Part shown: piece after piece, positions 1 to 8,464 of the stretch | How positions within the stretch are numbered: position 1 is the first letter of the stretch | How the letters are laid out: every line of letters begins with the position of its first letter | Source: Spirochaetota bacterium | Lineage (GTDB): Bacteria; Spirochaetota; UBA4802; JAFGJZ01 | DNA length: 29,215 nt | Assembly: GCA_023396615.1 (NCBI GenBank) | Contig: JAEWVM010000258.1 | Span: forward strand, 1 to 29,215 | Direction: 5' to 3' | The notes under the pieces: generated by a model | The model's database searches: none | The model's input: only the letters and a program-made list of their open reading frames with translations | Told to the model about the DNA's origin: nothing | Program-made: the position numbers and the translations under genes

Positions 1-113
1 TTGCCTTGATTTCTAATAAAGAAATAAAAAAGGTTGAAAATAAGCTGAACAACCGACCGAGAAAAACTCTTGGTTTTCTAACACCGTTAGAAGTTTATAT
101 TAATTGCGCTTAG
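1..113 (+). CDS. IS30-family transposase, C-terminal fragment (cut by window start)
   Basis: Reading frame 3 is open from the window edge to the TAG at 111-113. It encodes about 36 residues ending NNRPRKTLGFLTPLEVYINCA. The string NNRPRKxLGxxTPxEV is the hallmark C-terminus of IS30-family DDE transposases, which cut and join insertion sequence ends. Only the tail is visible, so neither the catalytic residues nor the other IS end can be judged. The IS right end and its terminal repeat should lie within a few tens of bases after the stop, which would place it inside the start of the next reading frame. Family assignment is good; intactness is unknown. Confidence 0.8.
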   Translation, partial: ALISNKEIKKVENKLNNRPRKTLGFLTPLEVYINCA

Positions 114-601
114 TCATTGAACACAGCGAGTACATAATACTTGATTTTTCAAAAAATAAAAACGTATGGCGTATAGCTGATGACTCAAATGATTATGCCG
201 ACTATTCTGACGAAAAACCCTTTTCTGATTTTTCTTACAAAAATAAAAAAAAGAAAATCATGAAAGCGTTCACCAATTACGGAATAATTATGAGCAAAGA
301 TTCTTTTAACAAACTCCCCATTCAGCTTAATGGCAAAACCTATGACTTCAGCTTAAATGTAAAAAATGAAAAAAAAGCTGAATTTTATGATGCAATATCA
401 GAATATTCGGTTATTGCAAAAAAAGGAAATAAAACAAAAACTATTAAGAGAGAAAAAAAAGTTAAAGCTCTCTCTGTATTTCTTTGCGGATATTTTAAAA
501 GCCCTTATGAAAATAAAGCAGTCATTGTGACTGCAGAAGAACAGTTTGTTTTTGAAGGAACCGAGCTTTTCTATTCATTCACCGGCTTTGATTTAAAATA
601 A
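104..601 (+). CDS. hypothetical protein, probably 5'-truncated by the IS30 insertion
   Basis: A 165-residue frame begins with TTG at 104, immediately after an in-frame TAA at 101-103, and overlaps the end of the transposase frame by 10 bases. I see no ribosome-binding site, because the sequence upstream is transposase coding DNA. The first residues (MRLVIEH) are therefore probably IS-derived and the native N-terminus is lost. The protein is Lys/Phe/Tyr-rich and predicted soluble, with no signal peptide or membrane segment. A basic stretch (KNKKKKIMK) lies near residue 50. I do not recognise a family. It may be a decaying gene. It converges with the flavoprotein gene on the other strand. Confidence 0.45.
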   Translation: MRLVIEHSEYIILDFSKNKNVWRIADDSNDYADYSDEKPFSDFSYKNKKKKIMKAFTNYGIIMSKDSFNKLPIQLNGKTYDFSLNVKNEKKAEFYDAISEYSVIAKKGNKTKTIKREKKVKALSVFLCGYFKSPYENKAVIVTAEEQFVFEGTELFYSFTGFDLK

Positions 602-643
602 CAACACCCAGTAATTTTTTAATTCATCTAAGCGCATCATACA

Positions 644-681
644 ATTTCACTAAACTCTTAAAATCAAGAGTTTAGTGAAAT
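644..681. repeat. perfect 16-bp inverted repeat in a convergent intergenic gap
   Basis: Bases 644-659 and 666-681 are exact reverse complements around a 6-base spacer. The repeat sits between the hypothetical gene ending at 601 and the oppositely oriented flavoprotein gene ending at 692. Position and stem strength suggest a shared bidirectional terminator. Neither side has a clear U-tract, so a rho-independent mechanism is not assured. Confidence 0.6.
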
Positions 682-691
682 GCAGATTCTA

Positions 692-2065
692 TTATGCTTC
701 TTTTACAATTTTAGATAGCCCGGCAATCATACCCTTCTTCATATTTTTATTCAGGCCGTTTCTGAGCGCTGGAATACGCATAAGCCTAGCGGCAAACGGT
801 ATAACTGTTTTATTGATGAGCTTTTTTGTCGGAAAATCGAACATCTTATTCTTTTTATAAAACTTGTAATCAGCAGAAAAAATAATCCGCATAAAGCCCC
901 ATATCTCATCACGGAAAATCCTTCTGCCTCCGTTACCCAGAAAAGTATCCGGCGCAATAAACTTTTCTTCATGAAAGAAAGCGGCGCGTTCAACAAGCGA
1001 ATCAATATCCTTTGAAAAAGCCTGCGGATCATTTGATTCAGAAGAAATTATTCCGGCAATATTCGCTTGAGATACTTCTGAATATGCTTCAATGAACTGT
1101 CTTATATTCGGAATTGCGCTGAGTTCGCCAAGCACTACCCATGCCGTCTGCTTTCCGGACAAACTCGGCATATGATTTCTGTAAAAACTGCGGTCAAAGA
1201 ACAGCTTGAATCTTGAAGACAAATATCGGTCACGTATCTCACCGACAAAAAATACGATATCGGAGTCCATAATCATTTTCTGATGAAACGCCCGGTAATC
1301 ATCAGAACCGTCGTAAACGCACTCGCCTTTTAATCCGCATCTTAGGCATCCCAGACATCCGCCTTTTATATTAACCTCCGCGAGATCACCTGCAACAGCA
1401 TTACTAAATCTTGCAGTAATTTGAGAAGCGGTTTCTTTTACGGAATTGTTTCCGGTTGAATCGTAGATAATCCGCACACGTGCGTTTGTTTCACTCGCCG
1501 GATTTTGTGCGTCGGTATAATTATAAACGAATGTGTTATGCTTCAATGTGTTAAATGCACGTGATACAGGTTTTTTCAATTCACAATCGCTGAAAATGTT
1601 TTTCGCAAAAGTAACAATCCCTTTTCTAATTTTTTCCTTCATCAAATCATTCATCTCGGGAGTGAACGAAGCGCAGTAATTCATTCCCAAATCTTCGCTG
1701 ACTGCATGAATATAATTCTTTGCGATATGATCCTGATAATGAATCGAAGTCATTATCGCCGCTGCGTATTTTCCCTTAAACGCATCAACAGAATTTCTTT
1801 CGTAAACAAGTTCAATGAAACGCTTTATCTGATAAGGAACGAGCAGAACATAAACCGGAAACGACCATATAATAAAATCCGCTTCCCGGACAGAATCAAT
1901 AAGTGCATCAAAGCGGGCGGCATCTTTTTCAATAACATTAATCATTGAACCGATATTTTCAACAGCCCATTCATGCTCCGGAAATTTCTTCATAAGAAAT
2001 TTGGAATACTGCATTGTAACACTTTCTTCTCCCTTCGGACTTCCGTGCAAAACCAATATCTTCAT
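692..2065 (-). CDS. tandem flavodoxin-fold NAD(P)H/FMN oxidoreductase fusion protein
   Basis: The 457-residue cytosolic protein contains two flavodoxin-like modules. The first (residues 1-165) opens MKILVLHGSPKG, the FMN phosphate-binding loop of NADPH-dependent FMN reductases, followed by SFPVYVLLVP and KRFIELV. The second (about 197-345) starts RVRIIYDSTGNNS and carries C237, C240, C243 and C249 in a CxxCxxCx5C pattern next to YDGSDDYRAF. That pattern resembles iron-sulfur flavoproteins and multimeric flavodoxins. The C-terminal 100 residues are basic and unassigned. The start has a strong GGAGG site and overlaps the TetR stop by 4 bases (ATGA), so the two genes are translationally coupled. 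TetR-linked flavoproteins usually respond to quinones or electrophiles; that substrate class is inference. Confidence 0.75.
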   Translation of the reverse strand: MKILVLHGSPKGEESVTMQYSKFLMKKFPEHEWAVENIGSMINVIEKDAARFDALIDSVREADFIIWSFPVYVLLVPYQIKRFIELVYERNSVDAFKGKYAAAIMTSIHYQDHIAKNYIHAVSEDLGMNYCASFTPEMNDLMKEKIRKGIVTFAKNIFSDCELKKPVSRAFNTLKHNTFVYNYTDAQNPASETNARVRIIYDSTGNNSVKETASQITARFSNAVAGDLAEVNIKGGCLGCLRCGLKGECVYDGSDDYRAFHQKMIMDSDIVFFVGEIRDRYLSSRFKLFFDRSFYRNHMPSLSGKQTAWVVLGELSAIPNIRQFIEAYSEVSQANIAGIISSESNDPQAFSKDIDSLVERAAFFHEEKFIAPDTFLGNGGRRIFRDEIWGFMRIIFSADYKFYKKNKMFDFPTKKLINKTVIPFAARLMRIPALRNGLNKNMKKGMIAGLSKIVKEA

Positions 2066-2730
2066 TTTTTTCCTCCGTTTTTTATTTTTTCAGAAATAAT
2101 TGCATCGCCGATCATTTTCATTGATGTTTTTATAAATTCATCAGCATTCACCTTGTAATATTTTTCAAGTGAGTCACCGCAGGACGCGACAAAATCGAGA
2201 ACACCGTTTGATGCACTCATAACATACAAAGCCGCCGTAACCGGATCTATATCTTTTCTCAAAATTCCGTCTTTACGCCCCTCGACAAAACTGTCCGACA
2301 TCAGCGAAAAAACTTCCGACCAGTATTTCTCAATTTTTACCCTGTATTCTCCGGGTTGTTCAACACCGCCGAACCGGCGCATTGAAAGAATTTTAAAGGG
2401 CGCATTATATTCACGGTAAAAATGAACATAGGCATCGCCGATTGCACTGATTTTATCCAATCCGGTCTTATTATTAACAACTACCTCGTTGAATATCCGA
2501 AAAAGGATTTCGGATGCTCTCAAAATCACCGCGGCAAAAAGTTCATCCTTGGTTGGAAAGTAGCTGTAAACAGATTTTTTTGTAAATTCTGCCGAAGCTG
2601 CTATTTCATCCATAGTCGCCGAATCATATCCTCTTTCGATGAACACTTTTTCAGCCGCATCAAGAATAAGCTCCCTTCGTGATTCTTTTTCCTTTTCGCG
2701 TCTTGACTTCATTGTTATTACCTTCACCAT
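2062..2730 (-). CDS. TetR/AcrR-family transcriptional regulator
   Basis: The 222-residue protein has the TetR N-terminal helix-turn-helix at about residues 20-66 (ILDAAEKVFIERGYDSATMD ... SVYSYFPTKDELF), followed by a helical ligand-binding domain without recognisable specificity. It is the first gene of a two-gene operon with the downstream flavoprotein, and the stop and start overlap by 4 bases. It probably represses its own operon through the paired palindromes in the promoter at 2755-2773. An alternative start at ATG 2712 (residue 7) has a better ribosome-binding site, GAAGG at an 8-base spacing, so the first six residues may not be translated. Ligand unknown. Confidence 0.88.
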   Translation of the reverse strand: MVKVITMKSRREKEKESRRELILDAAEKVFIERGYDSATMDEIAASAEFTKKSVYSYFPTKDELFAAVILRASEILFRIFNEVVVNNKTGLDKISAIGDAYVHFYREYNAPFKILSMRRFGGVEQPGEYRVKIEKYWSEVFSLMSDSFVEGRKDGILRKDIDPVTAALYVMSASNGVLDFVASCGDSLEKYYKVNADEFIKTSMKMIGDAIISEKIKNGGKK

Positions 2731-2754
2731 ATTTTCTCTACTTTTCGTTTATCT

Positions 2755-2782
2755 AGTATACTCTTAGTATACTTTTTGTCAA
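2755..2782 (-). promoter_or_regulatory. sigma70-type promoter with paired AGTATACT operator for the TetR operon
   Basis: On the minus strand TTGACA (2777-2782) is followed by a 16-base spacer and TATACT (2755-2760). Two copies of the 8-bp palindrome AGTATACT (2755-2762 and 2766-2773) start 11 bases apart, about one helical turn. One overlaps the -10 box and one lies in the spacer. This is a typical TetR autorepression layout. It leaves an untranslated leader of only about 20-35 bases. Confidence 0.65.
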
Positions 2783-2881
2783 GCATTTTATCCGATCTAC
2801 CGGATCTTTCTCTAATACATTTTAATGTTAACTTGATTCTGAAATCAGGGAATCTTATTGCCCTGACTTTAAGAATTATAA

Positions 2882-2909
2882 TTGACCCATTCGCTAAAAT
2901 AGTTAATAA
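2882..2909 (+). promoter_or_regulatory. candidate sigma70 promoter for the sensor kinase / GGDEF regulator operon
   Basis: TTGACC (2882-2887), a 16-base spacer and TAATAA (2904-2909) precede the kinase start at 2975. A small hairpin with TCAGGG/CCCTGA arms lies just upstream. Box matches are moderate. Confidence 0.4.
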
Positions 2910-2974
2910 TACATTCAGGAATCAATTTTAATCAGGCTTCAGTTTACTGCACGCCGATAAGCAGGCGGAAAAAC

Positions 2975-5524
2975 TTGATTATTCCGGGGCACCAAAGAGT
3001 GAGAACAAAAGCGGGCAAGCATACAATAGGATTTCTGACATTTGATATAGCCGGTACCTATAATAACACCATGTGGCGCCATCTGTTTAATGCCGCCCGC
3101 AATAAAAACATTGAAATGATAACCTTCTGCGGCGGAGTCCTTCTTGACGAAAGCATTCTGCACAGGCAATGGAATAAAATTTACGACCTGGCATCAACTC
3201 AACGAATCGACGGATTGATAGTACTTTCGGCATCTCTGTCTCAAAGCTGCGGAAAAGATAAATTGTCGGAATTCCTTAAACGCTTTTCGACTATACCTGT
3301 TGTCAGCATCGGCGTCGAACTGGACGATGCCGTATCCATTCTTCTTGATAACAAGGAAGGAATGCGTCAAATCGTCAGCCACATGATTGATGAGCATGAA
3401 GCGGCTAAAGTGCTGTTTCTTGCCGGTCCTGAGAACAACGAAGAAGCTCATTTGCGTCTTTCTGTTTTCAAAGAAGAAATGCTTAAGCGGGGTCTTCCGG
3501 TCAATGATGAATTGATTCGTCATGTATCATATAGATACGATCTGGCAATTGAAGCTGTTGAAGAATTAATAAAATCAGGAATTGATTTCGATTCAATAAT
3601 AGCGGTAAATGATGACAGCGCACTGGGAGCTTACGATGCACTTAAAAAAAACGGAATAAAAGTTCCGCACGAAATTTCACTTAGCGGTTTCGACAACACG
3701 GATCAGTCGCAATGCAATGCCGTGCCTCTGACAACGGTTCAGCAGCCGCACAGAGAGATGGCAGAAAGCGCACTTGAAGCAATGCGTTCTATTCTATCAG
3801 GAGAAGAAGTTGAAAAACGCCGTTTGATACCGGCAAAACTTATCGTGAGAAATTCATGCGGATGTATATTAAAGAATTATATCTCTCAAAAAGACTGCAT
3901 AACAGTCAAAAACTCAAAACCTGAACTTATTAAAAATACAGTTTTTACCACGCCCGGAAATCCTCAGATTCTAAATAAACTTTTTGAAGAATTCATGAAG
4001 AATGATGATATTACAAAACTGCTTTATACTTTTAATGAAGAATTACTTACCTCGGCAGAAAACAATGACAGTGATGAAGTGTTTACCGGATGGCATAATT
4101 TTCTGACACTTTGGAGCACGGATATTCTTGAATCTTCAATTTATAACAGCACTCAGAAAATTTCAGCAGCATCCTTCTTTGAAAGCGCACGTTTTATGAT
4201 TATTGAAGCCGAAAAAAACATGATTGCCGCAAAGCGGCTTGAAACACAGAAAAAAGATTATCTTTTCATTCTGTTCAGTTCATATTTTTCTCCGCTGATT
4301 GACATGAAGAATTATTTAAATCACATCTCAAGAGAATTACCCAAATTCGGAGTAAGATCTTTTTTTATTTCATTATTTTGCGACAAAGAACTTTCCAAAT
4401 CAAAAATTGTCCTCTATTATCTGCCGAACGGAAAAACATTCTGGGATATTGACGGCAAAGAATTTCAAAGTAATATAATTTTACCTGAAGAATTCATAAT
4501 AGACAATTCTTCAAATCTAGTCATTGAACCTCTTTTGAATTATGAAGAAATCATCGGATATTTCGTCTTTCAGCTGGATGAACCTGCCGAAATAATTGAA
4601 AACATCCGCCAGCTTGTATCAAACTCGTTCCTGAGCATATTGCTGGCGCAGGAAGTTATAAAAGATAAACAGCTCAAAACTCTTCTGCAGAATCTCGAAA
4701 CCAAACAGGAACTGCTCGAAGAGGCCTATCATTCACTAAAGGAAAATCAGGAAAAAATGCTCGTCATTGACAAGATGGCCTCGCTCGGAAAAATGACTGC
4801 GGGCATAGCTCACGAAATGAATACTCCCGTAGCATCGATCCGCACTTCTCTCTCGGAAATATCAAGACTGACCGAAGAATATGATAAGTCAATAGGCGAT
4901 CCAGATGTAAGCGATGATGACCACCGCGAAATCGCCGCAGAAATTAAACACTCGCTCAATCTGGCAGAAAAAGCAGCAGAGAAAGCAGCGGCTTTCGTTC
5001 ACGGCATCAAATCGCAAACGCGCGATCTTGATCCAAAAGACCGTTTCCACTTTAATGCTGTAGAAGTAATACGCGAAGCACTGCTCCTGCTCAGCCATTC
5101 CCTAAAACAAAGCAAGTGCGAAATTAAACTTACCTGCGAAAGGGACTACATAGAAATTAACGGAGTTCCGGGAAGGCTTTCTCAGGTAATCACAAACCTT
5201 GTCAATAATTCAATCGAAGCATGTCCGAATGACGGAAGCGGAAAAATTGAAGTAAGTATTAACGAAACGGAAAGCGAAGTCATTTTGAGTGTGACCGATA
5301 ACGGCAGCGGAATAAGCAAAGAAAACTTAACAAAAATATTCGATCCGATGTTCACGACAAAACCATTCGGCGTGGGAACAGGACTCGGTCTCACTCTGGT
5401 TCACAACATAGTGTGTGCAGAATTCGGCGGAAGCATCGAAGTAACTAACGGCATCAACGCAGGTACAAAGTTTATTATTCATCTCAAGTCAAATCAGGAG
5501 GATCACATTGGCTCGAAAATATAA
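2975..5524 (+). CDS. cytosolic hybrid sensor: LacI/GalR-type ligand domain fused to histidine kinase
   Basis: 849 residues without a signal peptide or membrane segment. Residues 15-290 form a LacI-type periplasmic-binding-like domain (GFLTFDIAGTYN, RIDGLIVLSASL, VPHEISLSGFDNT, PLTTVQQP) but lack the helix-turn-helix of true repressors. A CxC pair follows at C295/C297 (RNSCGC). A middle region of about 300 residues and a coiled coil (about 560-600) lead to the HisKA domain with phosphoacceptor H613 (GIAHEMNTPV). The HATPase domain has N741/N744, DNGSGI (775-780) and GVGTGLGL (799-806). Start: TTG with an AGGCGG site; upstream there is no ATG before the stop at 2900. Its stop overlaps the response-regulator gene by 17 bases, so that protein is the likely phosphotransfer partner. 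The ligand is probably sugar-like, by family analogy only. Confidence 0.88.
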   Translation: MIIPGHQRVRTKAGKHTIGFLTFDIAGTYNNTMWRHLFNAARNKNIEMITFCGGVLLDESILHRQWNKIYDLASTQRIDGLIVLSASLSQSCGKDKLSEFLKRFSTIPVVSIGVELDDAVSILLDNKEGMRQIVSHMIDEHEAAKVLFLAGPENNEEAHLRLSVFKEEMLKRGLPVNDELIRHVSYRYDLAIEAVEELIKSGIDFDSIIAVNDDSALGAYDALKKNGIKVPHEISLSGFDNTDQSQCNAVPLTTVQQPHREMAESALEAMRSILSGEEVEKRRLIPAKLIVRNSCGCILKNYISQKDCITVKNSKPELIKNTVFTTPGNPQILNKLFEEFMKNDDITKLLYTFNEELLTSAENNDSDEVFTGWHNFLTLWSTDILESSIYNSTQKISAASFFESARFMIIEAEKNMIAAKRLETQKKDYLFILFSSYFSPLIDMKNYLNHISRELPKFGVRSFFISLFCDKELSKSKIVLYYLPNGKTFWDIDGKEFQSNIILPEEFIIDNSSNLVIEPLLNYEEIIGYFVFQLDEPAEIIENIRQLVSNSFLSILLAQEVIKDKQLKTLLQNLETKQELLEEAYHSLKENQEKMLVIDKMASLGKMTAGIAHEMNTPVASIRTSLSEISRLTEEYDKSIGDPDVSDDDHREIAAEIKHSLNLAEKAAEKAAAFVHGIKSQTRDLDPKDRFHFNAVEVIREALLLLSHSLKQSKCEIKLTCERDYIEINGVPGRLSQVITNLVNNSIEACPNDGSGKIEVSINETESEVILSVTDNGSGISKENLTKIFDPMFTTKPFGVGTGLGLTLVHNIVCAEFGGSIEVTNGINAGTKFIIHLKSNQEDHIGSKI

Positions 5525-6977
5525 GCTCAGCTCTGAAAAAGGCGGCGAAATTCTTCTGGTAGATGACAATCTTGAATATCTCGAAGCAACACGCCTTTTA
5601 CTTTCGCGCGAAGGACACAACGTTACAACCGCTCCGGGAGGAGCGGAGGCTCTGGCAATACTTGAAAAAAAATCTTTTGATTTAATCCTTCTCGATTATT
5701 TTATGCCCGGAATGACAGGCGAAGAATTTGTCGCAGAACTCCGCAAGAAAAATAAGATAATCCAGATAATACTTCAGACAGGATACGCATCAGAACATCC
5801 CCCGCGCGAACTGCTCCGCAGACTGGACATACAGGGATACTTCGATAAAAGCGAGGGACCGGACAGGCTTCTGTTATGGGTTGATGTAGGGCTCAAATCC
5901 GCCAATTCAATTAAGCAAATCAGCAAAAGCCGCGAAAGCCTGAACTATATTCTGAATGTAACGCCGGATCTGCACCGCATTCAGCCTTTAGAAGAACTTC
6001 TTAACGGAATTCTGATTCAGATAATGGGTCTTCTCGGTGTCGGAAATTCATTTTTAGCTGTATTCGGCGACAACAACTCGATGAACGTTGAACAGCATGA
6101 AGATTCATTTCTTGCGATGATGGATGAAGAGGCAGGTCTTATAATTCAGGCGGCAACAGGACGCTTCAATCCCAAACATCATATCAAAGATTTTCTTGAA
6201 GGAAATGAAACTGAAATCATAGGAAAGGCTCTTAACGAAGGAATCGTTTACGTTAAAAACGGCAGAACGGCCATACCTCTAAGAGTCGCCGATTATAATG
6301 TCGGAATCGTTTATGTAGACCGAGAAATAAGTCTTGAAGACGATGTTTCTCTTCTAAGCGTATTCGCAAATCAGGCAGCGGTTGCAATTCACAATTCACG
6401 GCTGCATCAGATCGCGACAATCGATCCTCTGACTGGAGTCTATGTGAGAGGATTTTTCTTTCAGTGTCTGCTTCGTGATCTTCGGGGAGCATTCCGCAAT
6501 AACTACCCTCTCGTTCTGATGATGGTTGATATAGATAATTTAAAGAATATCAACGACGAACACGGTCACATCGCGGGAGATCAGGCAATTGCGCTAATAG
6601 GACGCTCTCTGCTTAAAGCGACCAGAAACACTGATGCGGTAGGCCGTTACGGCGGTGACGAATTTACAGTACTTTTGCCGCAGACAAATCTTGACTCCGT
6701 AGAGATTATTCTTAACCGTTTCTACCGCCAGCTTGAAGATAATCCCATAAACGCCGACGGCAAACCTCTCACAATCAGATGCTCAATCGGAGTCGGACTT
6801 CTTGATTCACCTGATTTTGATATCAACGAAATGCCTAAACCCATACCTCAGAGCTATTTTCATAACATGGCAGAAGCTTTTATCGATTTCGCAGATCATG
6901 TTTTATATAAAGCCAAGACAAACGGCAAAAACCGCTTCATGCTGTCTGAAAACAGTCTCAAATGGCATAAGGAATAA
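5508..6977 (+). CDS. response regulator with REC, GAF-like and GGDEF (diguanylate cyclase) domains
   Basis: The 489-residue protein has an N-terminal receiver domain with acidic pair D19/D20, phosphoacceptor D63 (LLDYFMPG), T91 and K114. A GAF-like middle domain (about 145-300) resembles the DUF3369 module that often follows REC domains. The C-terminal GGDEF domain has an intact GGDEF motif at 382-386, the IDNLKNINDEHGH segment, and the product-inhibition I-site R373-N-T-D376 exactly five residues upstream. It should make c-di-GMP and be feedback-inhibited. The TTG start has an AGGAGG site six bases upstream and lies inside the end of the kinase gene, so it is coupled to that kinase. No DNA-binding domain is present; output is c-di-GMP. 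Confidence 0.93.
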   Translation: MARKYKLSSEKGGEILLVDDNLEYLEATRLLLSREGHNVTTAPGGAEALAILEKKSFDLILLDYFMPGMTGEEFVAELRKKNKIIQIILQTGYASEHPPRELLRRLDIQGYFDKSEGPDRLLLWVDVGLKSANSIKQISKSRESLNYILNVTPDLHRIQPLEELLNGILIQIMGLLGVGNSFLAVFGDNNSMNVEQHEDSFLAMMDEEAGLIIQAATGRFNPKHHIKDFLEGNETEIIGKALNEGIVYVKNGRTAIPLRVADYNVGIVYVDREISLEDDVSLLSVFANQAAVAIHNSRLHQIATIDPLTGVYVRGFFFQCLLRDLRGAFRNNYPLVLMMVDIDNLKNINDEHGHIAGDQAIALIGRSLLKATRNTDAVGRYGGDEFTVLLPQTNLDSVEIILNRFYRQLEDNPINADGKPLTIRCSIGVGLLDSPDFDINEMPKPIPQSYFHNMAEAFIDFADHVLYKAKTNGKNRFMLSENSLKWHKE

Positions 6978-7012
6978 TAAAGATTAATTAAAATGCTATT
7001 TAGAATATTGTG

Positions 7013-7041
7013 TTGATATTTTTTGCTATATTTTAAATAAT
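7013..7041 (+). promoter_or_regulatory. candidate sigma70 promoter for the VOC-family gene
   Basis: TTGATA (7013-7018), a 17-base spacer and AATAAT (7036-7041) lie about 55 bases before the chosen GTG start. The region is very AT-rich, so chance matches are easy. Confidence 0.3.
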
Positions 7042-7097
7042 AGTTTTATTAAAGCGGCTTAAGATAACTATTGAATAATCATAATGAGGCTCTGCCG

Positions 7098-7499
7098 GTG
7101 AAAAACATTTTTGCAAATACCATAATTTTCGTTAAAGATATCGGCAAATCAAAGAAATTTTATTCAGAAATTCTTGGTATGAAAATAATAGATGATTACG
7201 GAACAATCGTTTTTTTTGAAAACCGGCTGGTTTTACATTCAGCGATAAGCATTCTACGGACGGTTTTCAGTAAACTTAAAATTTCAGGCTTAAAGAAACA
7301 AGGCAGAAAAAACATTCTGATCTACTTTGAAACAGATGGACTTGAAGAATTCTATGAGAAAACAGCAAGCAAAGTAAAAATTATTCATGGAATAGTAAAA
7401 CAGGCATGGGGGCAGAAGGTTTTCAGGTTTTATGATCCCGACGGACATATGATTGAATTCGGAGAACCTTTCAGAATAGAAGAATTGAAAAACAAGTAA
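7098..7499 (+). CDS. VOC (glyoxalase/bleomycin-resistance/dioxygenase) family protein
   Basis: A 133-residue single vicinal-oxygen-chelate protein. The N-terminal beta-alpha unit reads NTIIFVKDIGKSKKFYSEIL and the C-terminal unit FRFYDPDGHMIEFGEPF, which carries the usual metal-ligand glutamate. The usual first metal-ligand histidine is replaced by Asn or Thr in NTIIF, so metal-dependent chemistry is uncertain. I chose GTG 7098 because GAGG lies eight bases upstream and the family usually begins right before this strand. The frame also allows TTG at 7071, which has a poor site. The gene stands alone and is followed by a strong terminator. Substrate unknown. Confidence 0.8.
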   Translation: MKNIFANTIIFVKDIGKSKKFYSEILGMKIIDDYGTIVFFENRLVLHSAISILRTVFSKLKISGLKKQGRKNILIYFETDGLEEFYEKTASKVKIIHGIVKQAWGQKVFRFYDPDGHMIEFGEPFRIEELKNK

Positions 7500-7505
7500 A
7501 ACACG

Positions 7506-7535
7506 AAAAAACCGGCTCAATGAGCCGGTTTTTAT
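7506..7535. terminator. bidirectional rho-independent terminator between VOC gene and flagellin
   Basis: Arms AAAAACCGGCT and AGCCGGTTTTT flank a CAATG loop. A U-rich tail exists on both strands. It lies just after the VOC stop and about 80 bases past the flagellin stop, serving the two convergent genes. Confidence 0.9.
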
Positions 7536-7615
7536 TTATTCAGAAAAAATACTTTCGGTTTGCAACATACAGTTTATTCAAAAAGGGATGTTCTATTGTT
7601 CGCCTTCACTCCCGA

Positions 7616-8464
7616 TTATCTTAAAAGCTGGAGGACAGTCTGCGCTTTCTGATTAGCCTGAGCAAGCATTGAAGTGCCGCTCTGAACAAGGATCTGATCT
7701 TTAGTAAGATCAACCATTGTTTCAGCCATATCAGCGTCACGAATACGGGATTCAGAAGCCTGAATGTTTTCATAAGCATTCATGAGACCCTTAGAAGCAA
7801 ATTCAAGTCTGTTGTAATATGCTCCAAGATCCGCTCTCTGTTTTGCAATCTTCTGAAGTGCTTCGTCAACAACACCGATTGTTCTGTTAGCTTTGTCAGC
7901 AGTCGAAAGATTTGCCAAGAATTCACCGGTTTTTTCTTTGAGGCTAAGACCCTCAGCAGTCATAGTTCCGATGTAAACTCTTTCTCTCTGATGCATATTA
8001 GCTCCGATGTGGAACCACATAGAAGCCTTAGGATTTGTTCTGGAATAATCACCAAGAAGAAGTTTAAATTTGTTAAACTCTGCCTGAGACGCAATTCTGT
8101 CAACTTCATCGATCAAAGCCGAAACTTCAACCTGTATGAGCTGGCGGTCTTCATTAGTATAAATACCGTTTGAAGACTGAACTGCAAGAACGCGTATTCT
8201 CTGAAGAATCTGAGAAGTCTGGTCAAGGTAACCTTCTGTAGTCTGAACAAAGCTCATGCCGTCTTCAGCATTTCTTTCAGCCTGACGAAGACCCTGAATC
8301 TGAGTTCTCATTTTTTCTGATACTGCAAGTCCGGAAGCATCATCCCCTGATTTGTTAATTCTCATACCGGAAGAAAGCTTCTCAGTAGATCTGTTAACGT
8401 CCCAGTGTTTGAATTTCAAAACACGGTTTGCATTAATCGCGCTCATGTTATGGTTAATAATCAT
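7616..8464 (-). CDS. flaB: periplasmic flagellar filament core protein, FlaB-type flagellin
   Basis: The 282-residue protein has the full spirochaetal FlaB layout. The conserved N-terminal D0/D1 helices (MIINHNMSAINA, EKLSSGMRINKSGDDASGLA, NGIYTNEDRQLIQVEVSALI) and C-terminal helix (RIRDADMAETMVDLTK, MLAQANQKAQTVLQLLR) surround a short centre with SMWFHIGANM and RVYIGTMTAEGLS. Spirochaete FlaB proteins have these motifs and lack the large variable D2/D3 domains. They polymerise into endoflagella in the periplasm and are exported by the flagellar type III system without a cleaved signal. The gene stands alone. Its leader carries two hairpins that present AAGGAG, suggesting post-transcriptional control. 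Other FlaB or FlaA genes are not in the window. Confidence 0.97.
   Translation of the reverse strand: MIINHNMSAINANRVLKFKHWDVNRSTEKLSSGMRINKSGDDASGLAVSEKMRTQIQGLRQAERNAEDGMSFVQTTEGYLDQTSQILQRIRVLAVQSSNGIYTNEDRQLIQVEVSALIDEVDRIASQAEFNKFKLLLGDYSRTNPKASMWFHIGANMHQRERVYIGTMTAEGLSLKEKTGEFLANLSTADKANRTIGVVDEALQKIAKQRADLGAYYNRLEFASKGLMNAYENIQASESRIRDADMAETMVDLTKDQILVQSGTSMLAQANQKAQTVLQLLR

Noticed and set aside
644..681. 16-bp inverted repeat as an integron attC site or the IS end
   Set aside because: It lacks the conserved attC core boxes, and its position 530 bases past the transposase stop does not fit an IS30 right end.
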